Assembly: GCA_963720645.1 (NCBI GenBank)
Contig: CAVRFX010000009.1
Location: forward strand, 310,001-374,000
From: RYN-230 sp963720645
GTDB taxonomy: Bacteria; Actinomycetota; Actinomycetes; Streptosporangiales; Streptosporangiaceae
Direction of reading: 5' to 3'
Length of the DNA stretch: 64,000 nucleotides
Part shown: positions 19,704 to 27,956 of the stretch, piece by piece
Position numbering within the stretch: the first letter of the stretch is position 1
Layout: each line of letters begins with the position of its first letter
The notes under the pieces: model-generated
Databases searched by the model: none
Seen by the model: the letters and a program-made list of their open reading frames with translations, nothing else
Told to the model about the DNA's origin: nothing
Program-made: the position numbers and the translations under genes

Positions 19704-21137
19704 CTAGGCGAGGTGGACGTAGTCGTAATCGAACGGCTGGCCGTTGATCCCGTTGCGCGGCGGGGCGATCCACGCGGCGATCTTGCCGCGCTCGTGGACC
19801 GGCTGCATGAGCGACCTGACGTGGGTCTTGTCCACGTCGGTGGGCAGCCACCGCCCCTTCTGCTCCGCCCACTCCTGCGCGGTCAGCAGCTCGCCGTCCG
19901 GGCTCACCTCCACGCTAGCGAACGCGCCGACCCGGCGGTTGAACGCCACGTGCGGCAGCTTGAGACGGTGCGGCAGGCCCGCGCCGTCGAGGATCCGGTT
20001 CCACCGGGTGAGGCCGCTCTGGCAGTCGGAGATGTACTCGCGGCGCAGGTCGGTGTTGAGGCCCACCAGCGCGGACACTTCGGTCTGGCCGATGCTGTGC
20101 TGGCCGTTCCCGGCGTCGGTGAGCGCGTCAACCAGGTAGGCGTCGTCGGTCAGCCGGTGATCGTCCTTGCGCCGTTCCTCCAGCCAGCGGCCCTTCAGGC
20201 CGGCGGTGTAGTAGTTGGCCACGTTCGTGGAGGTCTCGCCGCCGAACAGGTCGAGCGACACGCTGTAGTGGAAGTTGAGGTACTTCTGGATGACGTCCAG
20301 GCCGATCGCCCCGTAGGGCCCGGCGTCGTCGGTCTCGTGCTCCACCATCAGCTGCGCGGTCCGCTCCACCACCCGGTCGATGCCGGTGGTGCCGACCATC
20401 ATGTGGTGGGCCTCTTCCTTGAGCATGAACTCACACGTCCGCGACAGCGGGTCGAACGCCGACTCCTTGAGCGTGCCCAGCTGGTACTTGCCGTCCCGGT
20501 CCGTGAAGTACGTGAACATGTAGAACGACAGCCAGTCCGGGGTCTCCTCGTTGAACGCCCCGAGGATGCGGGGCGACTCCTGGCTGCCGGAGTTGCGGTG
20601 CAGGAGCTCCTCGGCCTCCTCGCGGCCCTCCCGCCCGAAGTAGGCGTGCAGCAGGTAGACCATGGCCCACAGGTGCCGGCCCTCCTCCACGTTGACCTGG
20701 AACAGGTTGCGCAGGTCATAGAGGCTGGGGGCGGTGGCCCCGAGATTGCGCTGCTGCTCGACGGAGGCCGGCTCGGTGTCGCCCTGGATCACGATCAGCC
20801 GCTGCAGGTCCGCGCGGTACTCCCCGGGCACCTTCTGCCAGGCCGGGTCGCCCTTGTGCTGGCCGAACGCGATGTGCCGGTCGGAGTTCCGCTCGGCCAG
20901 GAAGATGCCCCACCGGTAGTCCTTCATCGGCACGTGCCCGAAGTGGGCCCAGCCCTCGCGGCCCACGTTGACCGCGGTGCGCAGGTAGACGTCGTGGGTG
21001 GGCAGGGTCGGGCCCATGGACTCCCACCAGTGCAGGAAGTTGGGCTGCCAGGACTCCAGTGCCCGCTGCAGGCGGCGGTCGTCGCGCAGATCGACGTTGT
21101 TGGGAATCTTCTCGGTGTAGTCCGGTGCCGAGGACAT
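19704..21137 (-). CDS. boxB: benzoyl-CoA 2,3-epoxidase, oxygenase component BoxB
   Basis: This 477-residue protein matches BoxB through its length. PNFLHWWESMGP lies near the N-terminus, FQVNVEEGRHLWAMVYLLHA carries the first diiron ligands, FMLKEEAHHMMVG carries the second, and RWLEERRKDDHRLTDDAY follows. BoxB uses a diiron centre, O2 and electrons from BoxA to form 2,3-epoxybenzoyl-CoA. It is the diagnostic enzyme of the aerobic benzoyl-CoA pathway. The next gene upstream is boxC, ending only five bases before the boxB start, so the two form one operon. No BoxA reductase gene lies in the window, so the electron donor must be encoded elsewhere. Confidence 0.95.
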   Translation of the reverse strand: MSSAPDYTEKIPNNVDLRDDRRLQRALESWQPNFLHWWESMGPTLPTHDVYLRTAVNVGREGWAHFGHVPMKDYRWGIFLAERNSDRHIAFGQHKGDPAWQKVPGEYRADLQRLIVIQGDTEPASVEQQRNLGATAPSLYDLRNLFQVNVEEGRHLWAMVYLLHAYFGREGREEAEELLHRNSGSQESPRILGAFNEETPDWLSFYMFTYFTDRDGKYQLGTLKESAFDPLSRTCEFMLKEEAHHMMVGTTGIDRVVERTAQLMVEHETDDAGPYGAIGLDVIQKYLNFHYSVSLDLFGGETSTNVANYYTAGLKGRWLEERRKDDHRLTDDAYLVDALTDAGNGQHSIGQTEVSALVGLNTDLRREYISDCQSGLTRWNRILDGAGLPHRLKLPHVAFNRRVGAFASVEVSPDGELLTAQEWAEQKGRWLPTDVDKTHVRSLMQPVHERGKIAAWIAPPRNGINGQPFDYDYVHLA

Positions 21138-21142
21138 GAGGT

Positions 21143-22813
21143 TCAGACTCGCTTTCGGTCGAAGTCGGCGCGCTGCCCGGTGCCGTATTTGCGCAGCGCA
21201 CCGTCGGGGCCTGAGGCGTTCGGGCGGTAGAAGATCCAGTTCTGCCAGGCGGTCAGCCGGCCGAAGATCTTGGTTTCCAGGGTCTCGGGGCCCGGGAAGC
21301 GGTAGTTCGCCTCCAGCCCGGTCAGCGCGTCGGGGCTGAAGCTGGCCCGCTCCTCGATCGCGATGCGGACCTCCTCGTCCCAGTCGATGTCGTCGGGGGC
21401 GAACGTGACCAGGCCGAGCGCCTCGGCGTCCTGCGCCTCCAGCGCGTCACCCGCGCTCTTCTCGGCCGCGGCCAGCGCGTCGGGGTCACCCAGGAACCGG
21501 GTCTGCAGCCGGGTCAGGCCGTTGCTCATCGGCAGCGGGCCGAGGTTCACCGGCCCGACCGTGACCGTGGCCGGATTGGCGTCCGGGTCGACCTCCTCGA
21601 ACACGCCGGACAGCATGTAGGAGCGGTCGGCGGCCAGCGCGAGCTCCAGCAGCGACCCCGCGAAGCAGCTGCCCGGCTCGATCAGGGCCAGCAGGCTGCG
21701 GCTGGTCACGTCGAGCCGCTTGAGGGTGCGCTTCAGGTAGAGCACGACCTCGGCCGCCAGCCAGTCGTCGTGGTGATCGGCCAGGAACTGGTCATACGCG
21801 AGCACCAGGGACGAGTCGCCCTCGGTGCGCAGCACCCAGGTGCCCAGCTCCAGCTCGTTGGTGCGCAGGTCCAGGATCAGGTCATCCAGTTCCCGGGTTA
21901 CGGCCAGGGTCCAGAACCCGGCGCCCTGCTCGTGCAGCCCGGCCAGGCCGGACGGGGGCCCGCTGCCCGGCCCGGTCACGGTGATCTCGGCCACCCCCCG
22001 CGCCTGGTCCAGCCGGGCCCGCACATGGTCATAGGTGATCTCCTCGCCGGTCCGGGTCCTGGCCAGCGGGGTCAGCTCGATGCCCGCCGCGCCGCCGGGG
22101 CGGCCGGACCGGGCGGCCAGTTCCTCCGCCCGCTGCCGGACGACCCCGTCCCACTGGGCCCGGGGCACGGCCTCGTCCACGAGCCGCCAGGCCACGGCCT
22201 TCTTACCGCCCAGGCCCTCGGACTTGGTCGAGAAGTAGTCCGCACGGTCGCGGCGCACGTGCCGCTTGTCCACCACCCGGGTCAGCCCGCCGGTCCCGGG
22301 CAGCACCCCGAGCAGCGGCAGTTCCGGCAGCGACACCGCGGACGAGCGGTCGTCGATGAGCATGATGTGCTCGCAGGCCAGGGCCAGCTCGTACCCCCCG
22401 CCGGATGCGGTCCCGTTCAGCGCGGCCAGGTACACCTGACCCGAGTAGGCACTGGCGTCCTCGATACCGTTGCGGGTTTCGTTAGTGAACTTGCAGAAGT
22501 TGACCTTCCAGGGATGGGGCGACGCGGCCAGCATCCGGATGTTGGCCCCCGCGCAGAAGATCTTTTCCTTGCCGCTGGTCAGCACGACCGCGCGGACCTC
22601 GGGATGCTCGAAGCGGAGCCGCTGGACCGCGTCGTACAGCTCGATGTCCACGCCCAGGTCGTAGGAGTTCATCTTGAGCTCGTAGCCGGGCACCAGCCCA
22701 CCCTGCTCGTCCACGTCCATGGTCAGCGTGGCTACCGGGCCGTCGCAGGCCAGCCGCCAGTGCCGGTACTGCCCGGGGTGCGTGCGGAAGTCCACTCTGG
22801 CCTCGCCGGTCAT
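21143..22813 (-). CDS. boxC: 2,3-epoxybenzoyl-CoA dihydrolase BoxC
   Basis: This 556-residue protein of the crotonase superfamily is twice the usual size, as known for BoxC. The N-terminal half has the crotonase signature VVLTSGKEKIFCAGANIRML and LAALNGTASGGGYELALACE (oxyanion hole residues), and the C-terminal half has EPGSCFAGSLLELALAADRS. BoxC opens the epoxidised ring to give 3,4-dehydroadipyl-CoA semialdehyde and formate. ATG 22813 is chosen over ATG 22819 since GGAAGG is then spaced six bases away. It is the first gene of the box operon. No boxD aldehyde dehydrogenase follows. Confidence 0.95.
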   Translation of the reverse strand: MTGEARVDFRTHPGQYRHWRLACDGPVATLTMDVDEQGGLVPGYELKMNSYDLGVDIELYDAVQRLRFEHPEVRAVVLTSGKEKIFCAGANIRMLAASPHPWKVNFCKFTNETRNGIEDASAYSGQVYLAALNGTASGGGYELALACEHIMLIDDRSSAVSLPELPLLGVLPGTGGLTRVVDKRHVRRDRADYFSTKSEGLGGKKAVAWRLVDEAVPRAQWDGVVRQRAEELAARSGRPGGAAGIELTPLARTRTGEEITYDHVRARLDQARGVAEITVTGPGSGPPSGLAGLHEQGAGFWTLAVTRELDDLILDLRTNELELGTWVLRTEGDSSLVLAYDQFLADHHDDWLAAEVVLYLKRTLKRLDVTSRSLLALIEPGSCFAGSLLELALAADRSYMLSGVFEEVDPDANPATVTVGPVNLGPLPMSNGLTRLQTRFLGDPDALAAAEKSAGDALEAQDAEALGLVTFAPDDIDWDEEVRIAIEERASFSPDALTGLEANYRFPGPETLETKIFGRLTAWQNWIFYRPNASGPDGALRKYGTGQRADFDRKRV

Positions 22814-22848
22814 GATCATCCTTCCGCTGGGCCGCAGGTAACGTCTAT

Positions 22849-22876
22849 GTTCTACGCTGGACGGTAAATACGTCAA
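22849..22876 (-). promoter_or_regulatory. candidate boxC promoter
   Basis: Upstream of boxC the minus strand has TTGACG (22876-22871) and TAGAAC (22854-22849) separated by 16 bases, inside an AT-rich pocket unlike its surroundings. A TACG...CGTA inverted pair spans the upstream element and might be a regulator site. This is a motif reading only. Confidence 0.4.
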
Positions 22877-22901
22877 TTATTCGTAGCATATTTCTGCCGG
22901 C

Positions 22902-23018
22902 TCACCCGGTGACCGGCAGCAGCAGGGCCGAGGCCGCCAGGTCGATCCGGTACCGGGTGGGCACCAGATCCCGCGCAGGCGCCTCGACCTGGCCGGTGCC
23001 CGGGTTTCGCGTCTTCAT
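22902..23018 (-). CDS. possible small protein (38 residues) between paaX-like gene and boxC
   Basis: An ATG at 23018 with GGGAG about nine bases upstream opens a 38-residue frame beginning MKTRNPGTGQVEAPARDLVP and ending in a short hydrophobic tail, AASALLLPVTG. It starts 31 bases after the PaaX-like stop and ends about 90 bases before boxC. I do not recognise it. It could be a leader peptide or a chance frame. Confidence 0.3.
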   Translation of the reverse strand: MKTRNPGTGQVEAPARDLVPTRYRIDLAASALLLPVTG

Positions 23019-23049
23019 CGCGATCTCCCGTCCGCGGTGAGGGGCTGGC

Positions 23050-23905
23050 TCAGCCGGGGTCGTTGAGCCGCTTCCATTCCAGCCGGGCGTCGCCAGACCA
23101 GTGCTGGTGCCGGTCGGCGAACAGCCGGGCGGCGGCCAGCCCGCTCCAGCGGGCCGGCAGCAGTTCCCGGGGCAGCGCCGGGTTGACCGACGGGAAGCGC
23201 CGCCAGGCGTGGACCAGCTCCACCTGCCGGGCCAGCACGTCACCGGCCGCCGGGTCGCGGAACTCCTCGATGAACTGCTCGTACTGCTGCTCGACCGCGG
23301 CCAGGTCCCACGCGGCCGCCACCATCACCCGGACGTCGCCGAGGCCGGACCGGGTGGCCACGAACACGTGGGCGTCCCCGTCCAGGCCAGCCGCCCGGAG
23401 CACCCCGACGGCCTCGGCCTCGCGGTCCGGGTGCGGGCTGATCCACAGCCCTGCGCCCAGGGACCCGAACCCGGCCCAGCTCGAGCCGGCTGCGCACCAC
23501 GTGCCGGGCCCGGCGGTCGCTGTCCGCGACCCGCGCGTACACCAGCAGCCAGCGGCCGTCCCAGTCCTCGGCCGGCCCGGTGAACGAGTAGATGCGCTGC
23601 GCGCCGTCGGTCAGCAGCCGCCGCGCGCTGCCGGTCAGCCGCCACCGGGTGCGGCGGCCCAGCTTCTCCGGCTCGAGCCAGCCCGCCGCGGCGGTGCGCA
23701 TCAGCGCCTGCCGGGTGGCCTTTTCCTCGATGCCGAGGCGGCTGAAGGCGGCCAGGACCGCCGACGTCCAGGCCGTCCCGTCGGTGGTCAGCACGAACTC
23801 GCCGAGCAGCGTGAACAGCAGCCCGCGGGCGCTCGGGGCGCCGGCGGCGTGCCGCCGGGACAGCAGCGACGGCGCCGCCGTCTCCGACGATCTGCTGGCC
23901 GGCAT
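23050..23905 (-). CDS. PaaX-family transcriptional regulator, one-base frameshift
   Basis: From ATG 23905 (GGAAGG upstream) the protein reads GLLFTLLGEFVLTTDGTAW and IEEKATRQALMRTAAAGWLE, the PaaX winged-helix region, then RRTRWRLTGSARRLLTDGAQ and RWLLVYARVADSDR. Near 23479 one surplus base switches the frame; removing it restores RSRLEWAGFGSLGAGLWISP, the classic PaaX core, followed by DVRVMVAAAWDLAAVEQQYE to the end. Corrected length is about 285 residues. PaaX proteins repress aromatic acyl-CoA pathways and respond to the CoA ester. Its place just before boxC suggests it controls the box operon with benzoyl-CoA as signal. Confidence 0.85.
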
Positions 23906-24026
23906 GGACAACCTTCCGCGGGTAACGCCGGCGGCCGCGCCGCCGGGTCGTCCGATGCAGGCTATCAACGGGCCGGTCCCGGGCCCGCTGCGCTGGCCAC
24001 GTCAGCGCGACCGCGGACGGGCCGGG

Positions 24027-24644
24027 CTACTTCCAGGCGAAGACGGGCTGCTCGAAGTGCGCCACCCTGGTCATGGTGCCGTGCAGGCCCGCCTGGCAGA
24101 ACTGGTAGATGATCGCCGCCGTGGGCGCGTGCAGGTACCGCCCGAGCAGCGGCAGCTGGATGACGGGCGCCTCGGATTCCGGGATCCGCAGCAGCCGGGG
24201 CGCGACGTCGATGTCAGCCAGCGGGATGACGTGGATCTGGGCCACCTCGGACTCCGGGCCCTTCATCCCGGCGCTGACCTCGCCGCCCCACACCACCAGC
24301 GGGGTCATCAGGTATCCCGACCGGGTGACGTAGTCGTCCAGAGTGCCGAGCACCGCGTCCGGGCCGGCCTCGACGCCGGTCTCCTCGAGCAGTTCCCGCA
24401 GCGCCGCGGCCTGCGCGGACTCCCCCGGGTCGCGGCGGCCGCCGGGCAGCGCCCACTGGCCCGCGTGGTTGCGCAGGGTCGGCGACCGTCTGGTGATGAG
24501 CAGCGCGGGCACTTCCTGCTGGGTCACCACGCAGACGGCGACCGCGGAGGCCTTGAGGCCGTCGGCGGGCGCCTCGATGCGCCGGAAACGGCCCAGGTTC
24601 GCCGTGATCACGCCCCTGAGCTCCGCATCCATAGGCTGCACCAT
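24027..24644 (-). CDS. NUDIX hydrolase, CoA pyrophosphatase-like
   Basis: This 205-residue protein contains the Nudix box GGRRDPGESAQAAALRELLE followed by ETGVE, with the metal-binding RE..EE pattern. Just before it stands LLITRRSPTLRNHAGQWALP, the extra motif characteristic of coenzyme A diphosphatases (NudL/YeaB type), which cleave CoA to 4'-phosphopantetheine and 3',5'-ADP. The end (ATAAIIYQFCQAGLHGTMTR) is a C-terminal extension. Start at ATG 24644 or ATG 24632. It lies upstream of the PaaX-like gene on the same strand, a suggestive but unproven link to CoA-ester metabolism. Confidence 0.82.
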   Translation of the reverse strand: MVQPMDAELRGVITANLGRFRRIEAPADGLKASAVAVCVVTQQEVPALLITRRSPTLRNHAGQWALPGGRRDPGESAQAAALRELLEETGVEAGPDAVLGTLDDYVTRSGYLMTPLVVWGGEVSAGMKGPESEVAQIHVIPLADIDVAPRLLRIPESEAPVIQLPLLGRYLHAPTAAIIYQFCQAGLHGTMTRVAHFEQPVFAWK

Positions 24645-24835
24645 AACGTGCGGGTTCAGCTGCCCGGCTGCCGCGGCGAGGCGGCGGCCGCCGCTCCCCC
24701 CCGGGCCTTCAGAAGCGACACAGAAGCTAACGGGAACCTCCGCCCAGCCCGGCCTGCGATAGTGCTGGCCATGGGGATCAATGGGCAGGCGCCGGCGGCG
24801 GGCACGGTGGCCGCGGGCCGTCCGTCCGGTGGCTG

Positions 24836-26344
24836 ATGCGCGGATCCGGCGTTCCGCATGTCCCGTGGCGGGCTCTGCCTGCCCGCTGGCTGGCCACCCG
24901 CTCGCTGCGCGGCCAGCTCATCAGCGGCCTGGTGGCGCTGCTCGCGCTGGCCTGCGCCGGCGTGGGGCTCGTCACCTACATCGTGATCAGCCACACGCTG
25001 CTCAACCAGCTGGATTACCAGCTCCAGGCGGCGGGCGGGCGGTACGCCTCCTGCATGGAGGCCCAGCACCACGAGGGGCCGCCGCTGCCCCAGGGGGCAC
25101 AGGCCACCAACTGCAACAAGACCCCGGGGCTGAACGCCGGGACGTTCGGGGCCCGGGTGAAGGACGGGGTGGTGACCGATCAGGGCATCATCGACGGCCA
25201 GAGCCACCTGTCCGCCGCCGACGAGGCCACGCTGTCCCGGCTGCCCCCCGACGGCCGGTACTACACCGAGGACCTGGAGTCCCTGCACGGCGACTACCGG
25301 CTCACCGCGATCAGGGGGCTGGACGGTGACGTGCTCATCACCGGCCTCCCGCTCGCTCCCATGCAATCGACGCTGCACAAGGTCGAGATGGCCGAGCTGG
25401 CGGCGTTCCTCGCCGCCCTGGTCCTGGCCGGCCTGCTCGGCACGGGGTTCGTGCGGCTGTCGTTGCGGCCGTTGCGCCGGGTCGCGGCTACTGCCGCCCG
25501 GGTTACCCAGCTGCCGCTGGCCAGCGGCGAGGTCACGCTGCCTGACCGGGTGCCCGGCGCCAGCCCGCGCACCGAGGTCGGCCAGGTCGCGGTGGCGTTC
25601 AACCGGATGCTCGGGCACGTCGAATCGGCCCTGGGCCGCCGCGCGGCCAGCGAGGCCCGGCTGCGCCGCTTCGCCGCCGACGCCAGCCACGAACTGCGCA
25701 CCCCGCTGGCCGCCATCCGCGGCTACGCCGAGCTCGCGCTGCGCCACCCCGGCCCGGTGCCGTCCGACATCGACCACGCGCTGCGCCGGGTGGAGTCAGA
25801 ATCGGCGCGGATGAGCGTGCTGGTCAACGAGCTGCTGCTGCTCGCCCAGCTGGACGCGGGCCGCCCGCTGGCCCGCGAGCCGGTGGACCTGACCCGGCTG
25901 GCCATCGACGCCACCAGCGACGCCCGGGCCGCCTCAGCCGATCACCGCTGGCTGCTGGAGCTGCCCGGCGAGCCGGTCCTGGTCCGCGGGGATGAGCACC
26001 GGCTGCACCAGGTGCTGGCCAACCTGATGAGCAACGCAGCCAAGCACACCCCCCACGACACCGTGGTCACCGTCGCGCTGGCGGCCGGCCAGGCACCCGG
26101 CACCGTCGAGCTGACCGTCACCGACGACGGGCCAGGCATCCCGCCGGAACTGCAGCCTGCCCTGTTCGAGCGATTCGTCCGCGGGGACTCCTCGCGGTCG
26201 CGCGGAAGCGGCGGGGCCGCCAGCACCGGCCTCGGCCTGGCCATCGTGGACGCGGTCACCACCGCGCACGGCGGCCGGGTCCGGGTGGAGAGCAAGCCGG
26301 GCCGGACCCGGTTCGTCATCACGCTCCCCCGGCTCTACGCCTGA
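24836..26344 (+). CDS. membrane sensor histidine kinase without adjacent regulator
   Basis: This 502-residue OmpR-type kinase has a first membrane span at about residues 27-49, an extracytoplasmic sensor of about 130 residues, and a second span at about 185-207. A HAMP linker follows, then the HisKA box DASHELRTPLAAIRGYAELA (His near 285) and HATPase motifs NLMSNAAKH, TDDGPGIPPE and GLGLAIVDAVTTAHGG. Such kinases are nearly always encoded right after their response regulator. Here the preceding 190 bases hold none, only a 21-codon frame ending in the TGATG overlap with this start. It converges on the glycosylase gene with a 10-base overlap of the two 3' ends. Confidence 0.88.
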   Translation: MRGSGVPHVPWRALPARWLATRSLRGQLISGLVALLALACAGVGLVTYIVISHTLLNQLDYQLQAAGGRYASCMEAQHHEGPPLPQGAQATNCNKTPGLNAGTFGARVKDGVVTDQGIIDGQSHLSAADEATLSRLPPDGRYYTEDLESLHGDYRLTAIRGLDGDVLITGLPLAPMQSTLHKVEMAELAAFLAALVLAGLLGTGFVRLSLRPLRRVAATAARVTQLPLASGEVTLPDRVPGASPRTEVGQVAVAFNRMLGHVESALGRRAASEARLRRFAADASHELRTPLAAIRGYAELALRHPGPVPSDIDHALRRVESESARMSVLVNELLLLAQLDAGRPLAREPVDLTRLAIDATSDARAASADHRWLLELPGEPVLVRGDEHRLHQVLANLMSNAAKHTPHDTVVTVALAAGQAPGTVELTVTDDGPGIPPELQPALFERFVRGDSSRSRGSGGAASTGLGLAIVDAVTTAHGGRVRVESKPGRTRFVITLPRLYA

Positions 26345-27177
26345 CCGGCGGCTGGCGGCCAGGCCTGCTCCACCGAGCACCACCAGGTGCTGCGGCCGCC
26401 GACGGTGCCATGCTTCATCTCCGCCCCGTCGCGCGGGCACCGGGCGCCAGCGCGCCGGAACGGGATCACCTCGCCGGTGTGCACGCCACCCTGGGCAGCG
26501 GCCGACTTCAGCGTGGCCTGCAACGCCTGGTAGAGCCGGTCCACGTCGGCCAGGCTGAGGCGGCTGACCGGCGCGGCCGGGGAGATCCTGGCCTGCCAGA
26601 GCGCCTCGTCGGCCAGCAGGTTCCCGACCCCGGCGATCCGGGACTGATCGAGCAGCCGGGCCTTGACCGCGATGGCCCCCTTGCTGAGCAGGTGGCGGAA
26701 CTGTTCCGCGGTGATCTGCTCGGCGTCCGGCCCGAGCGCGGTGACATCGGGGTTGAGCCGGACCCGGCCCAGCCGGCGCTTGTCGAACAGGGCCAGGCGG
26801 CCGCCATCGGCGAACTCGATCGTGAACCGGTCCCACTCGGGCTTGCGGGGCTGCGCGTCCCGCCGCCAGGGGTCACCGCCCTCGGCGGCGTCCCCGTCTG
26901 CTGCGGTGATCACGATGCGGCCGCTCATGCCGAGGTGAATGCCGAGGTCCGGGCCGGGCGCCGGGTCCCCGTTCACGCCCGAGGTCTCGGCCCAGATGGT
27001 CTTGCCGCGCCGCATCACGGCCGTGAGCTCGCGGCCCACCAGCGCGTCGCGCAGCTGGCCGGGCGTGTGCGGGCGGGTGACGTAGGTGTCCGCGTCGTCG
27101 ACCCCCACGATGGTCCGGTGCAGCGCCCGGCCGGCGATGAGGCTGCGGGCGGTCTCGACCTCGGGAAGCTCCGGCAT
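26335..27177 (-). CDS. Fpg/Nei-family DNA glycosylase with degenerate zinc finger
   Basis: This 280-residue protein starts MPELPEVETARSL, giving the catalytic N-terminal Pro and Glu after Met removal. It has the beta-sandwich with GIHLGMSGRI and DKRRLGRV, the H2TH region SRIAGVGNLLADEALWQARI, and the C-terminal finger. Canonical Fpg has four zinc cysteines. Here only one of each pair remains (CPRDGAEMKHG and WWCSVEQ), so zinc binding is likely lost, as in zincless family members. It would excise oxidised bases and nick the strand. ATG 27177 is supported by the invariant N-terminus. Confidence 0.88.
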   Translation of the reverse strand: MPELPEVETARSLIAGRALHRTIVGVDDADTYVTRPHTPGQLRDALVGRELTAVMRRGKTIWAETSGVNGDPAPGPDLGIHLGMSGRIVITAADGDAAEGGDPWRRDAQPRKPEWDRFTIEFADGGRLALFDKRRLGRVRLNPDVTALGPDAEQITAEQFRHLLSKGAIAVKARLLDQSRIAGVGNLLADEALWQARISPAAPVSRLSLADVDRLYQALQATLKSAAAQGGVHTGEVIPFRRAGARCPRDGAEMKHGTVGGRSTWWCSVEQAWPPAAGQA

Positions 27178-27219
27178 GACCCCGTTCTACCCGATCACCG
27201 CCCCCGCCCGCGCTCCCGG

Positions 27220-27882
27220 TCAGGCCTGGGCGGGCTGCTGCGGGAGGGTGGGCAGGTTCGGCAGCGGGCTGGCGCTGCTCAGCGGCGGCTGCCGGTACAG
27301 CCGGTCCACGTCGAGCTGCTGGGCCTCCTCCAGCACGGTGTCCTGCTGCTCCTGGGCCCGCTCGGCGGTCTGCTTGGCCAGCGCCGATGCGAGCGCCCCC
27401 AGCTGCCGCACCCCGGTGTCGTCAACGAGCACCCGGCTGGTGGTCAGGATCGCGATGCCTTCCACCCGGCGCTTCCCGCTCCCGGGCAGCGCCAGCGCCG
27501 CCCCCACCTTGGCCGCGTCGAACGGGTCGGTGGGGTGGGTGGTGAGCCGGGTGCGCTGCTCGATGGCCCACTTGTGGAACGTCATGACCTCCCCCTCCAG
27601 GGGCAGGCTGGTGATGTCGTCCGGGCCGAGGCCGAACCGCTTGCTCTTGCTGAAACAGCGGGAGTAGGAGGCCAGGGCGGCCGACCACAGCGCCTGCGGC
27701 ACCACCGGATCGCGGTCTTCCTCGGGCTTGTCCAGCTCGCCGAGCAGCCCCTTGCAGCACTCCACGACGAACTGCAGATCCGAGACGATCGACGCCTGGT
27801 CGGCCAGCACCTGAGCGGACGGCAGGTCGAGAGCGACGGTCAGCATCGGTGGCTGCGGCGATGCGGGTTTCGTGTCGCTCAT
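27220..27882 (-). CDS. conserved hypothetical protein
   Basis: This 220-residue soluble protein begins MSDTKPASPQPPMLTVALDL. It has a helical N-terminal part (QFVVECCKGLLGEL and ALWSAALASYSRCFSKSKRF), a central HKWAIEQRTRLTTHPTDPFD, a beta-rich stretch RRVEGIAILTTSRVLV and a Gln/Pro-rich end. I do not recognise a named family. ATG 27882 is preceded by GAGGAG. No signal peptide or membrane span is present. It is flanked by the glycosylase and an MFS remnant on the same strand, neither of which suggests a role. Confidence 0.7.
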   Translation of the reverse strand: MSDTKPASPQPPMLTVALDLPSAQVLADQASIVSDLQFVVECCKGLLGELDKPEEDRDPVVPQALWSAALASYSRCFSKSKRFGLGPDDITSLPLEGEVMTFHKWAIEQRTRLTTHPTDPFDAAKVGAALALPGSGKRRVEGIAILTTSRVLVDDTGVRQLGALASALAKQTAERAQEQQDTVLEEAQQLDVDRLYRQPPLSSASPLPNLPTLPQQPAQA

Positions 27883-27956
27883 GTCTCCTCGTTCCGGTCG
27901 CGGCATCGTGGCGGTCTGCCCGCCGATCCTGGCACGCCCGGCAGCGGGGCCAGGTC

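Noticed and set aside
19713..21230. 505-residue plus-strand frame opposite boxB
   Set aside because: Antisense shadow; BoxB on the minus strand is complete with diiron ligands.
24771..24836. 21-codon frame MGINGQAPAAGTVAAGRPSG ending in TGATG at the kinase start
   Set aside because: Too short and unconserved to call; possibly a leader or the remains of a deleted regulator gene, discussed with the orphan kinase.
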